Source: Closterium sp. NIES-65 (taxonomy: Eukaryota; Streptophyta; Zygnematophyceae; Desmidiales; Closteriaceae). From it: a DNA stretch of 64,000 bases. A program made the position numbers and the translations under genes. The DNA is taken from the NCBI GenBank assembly GCA_948144175.1, contig CANXME010002013.1:67501-131500 (forward strand). Direction: 5' to 3'. This document shows, piece after piece, positions 63,822-64,000 of this stretch; within the stretch, counting starts at the first letter, position 1; every line of letters begins with the position of its first letter. The notes under the pieces are model-generated. The model made no database searches. It was not told the origin of the DNA and saw nothing but the letters and a program-made list of their open reading frames with translations.

Positions 63822-64000
63822 TGCTCACCCGCACGGTCGCCGGTGCGCAGGACGCAGGTGCACGGACCAAAACCCCCACCCCGCTGGCGTGCAGTGTACC
63901 ACTCACAGAGCTGCTGAGGTGACAGGGTCTCACGATCGCGCTGCTGCTGCTGGCGTGGACCACCACCGGAGCCACTCCTCTGCGTAGACCCGGGACCAGC

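Larger units (their letters stand above)
58815..64000 (-). mobile_element. Copia-4: Ty1/copia element, truncated by the window edge
   Basis: Minus-strand element of the Copia-1/-3 lineage. Its 3' LTR ends at 58929 (TGTCAGATT on the minus strand). The LTR length cannot be fixed because the other LTR lies outside, and about 115 bp is a guess from Copia-1. Coding text runs from the zinc knuckle at the right edge to RNase H at 59140. Gag and the 5' LTR are beyond 64000. Confidence 0.88.

Overview
The window is nuclear DNA of a plant-lineage eukaryote, most likely a streptophyte green alga with a pectin-rich wall. That placement is an inference. It rests on spliced host genes of plant families (a DUF4378/TRM protein, a Golgi nucleotide-sugar transporter, a pectin acetylesterase), an intron-containing elongator tRNA-Met, Ty1/copia elements primed by initiator tRNA-Met, and hAT-type MITEs. 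A desmid such as Closterium would fit, but the sequence alone does not prove it.

Layout. 0-2.8 kb: three-exon DUF4378/TRM-like gene. 3.3-10.6 kb: young full-length copia element (Copia-1, +). 11.3-11.6 kb: thioredoxin-like gene. 12.2-19.2 kb: decayed copia element (Copia-2, +) whose 3' LTR holds a 375-bp TRIM with a split tRNA-like Pol III promoter. 21.6-21.9 kb: a second thioredoxin-like gene, with Copia-3 (21.9-29.6 kb, -) inserted 3 bp after its stop. 30.2-33.5 kb: nucleotide-sugar transporter (-, five exons). 35.6 kb: tRNA-Met(CAT) (-). 36.5-57.9 kb: pectin acetylesterase (+, ten exons, 668 aa predicted). 58.0-58.8 kb: hAT-type MITE. 58.8-64 kb: Copia-4 (-), running off the end.

The most unusual feature is the structure of the pectin acetylesterase gene and, to a lesser degree, the transporter gene. 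Their introns are filled with partial copies of the neighbouring exons, and the copies follow a rule. Copies of an exon's 5' end (with acceptor) lie upstream of that exon. Copies of its 3' end (with donor) lie downstream. The extreme case is a 22-copy, exactly 126-bp array of the exon end that carries the probable catalytic Asp, with a 378-bp higher-order period in which every third donor is mutated. Short palindromes of the form TTTTGAG-N4-CTCAAAA occur repeatedly where exon copies are cut off. Despite this, one full-length exon of each kind remains and all ten join in phase.

The same introns are a transposon nest: Copia-5 (44.2-51.3 kb, -) sits in a duplicated exon fragment and itself carries three hAT-type MITEs with clean 8-bp duplications. 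A solo LTR and a fourth MITE lie nearby. A UDP-sugar transporter and a pectin-modifying enzyme lie divergently about 3 kb apart, which fits a shared role in wall polysaccharide biology, though co-regulation is not shown.
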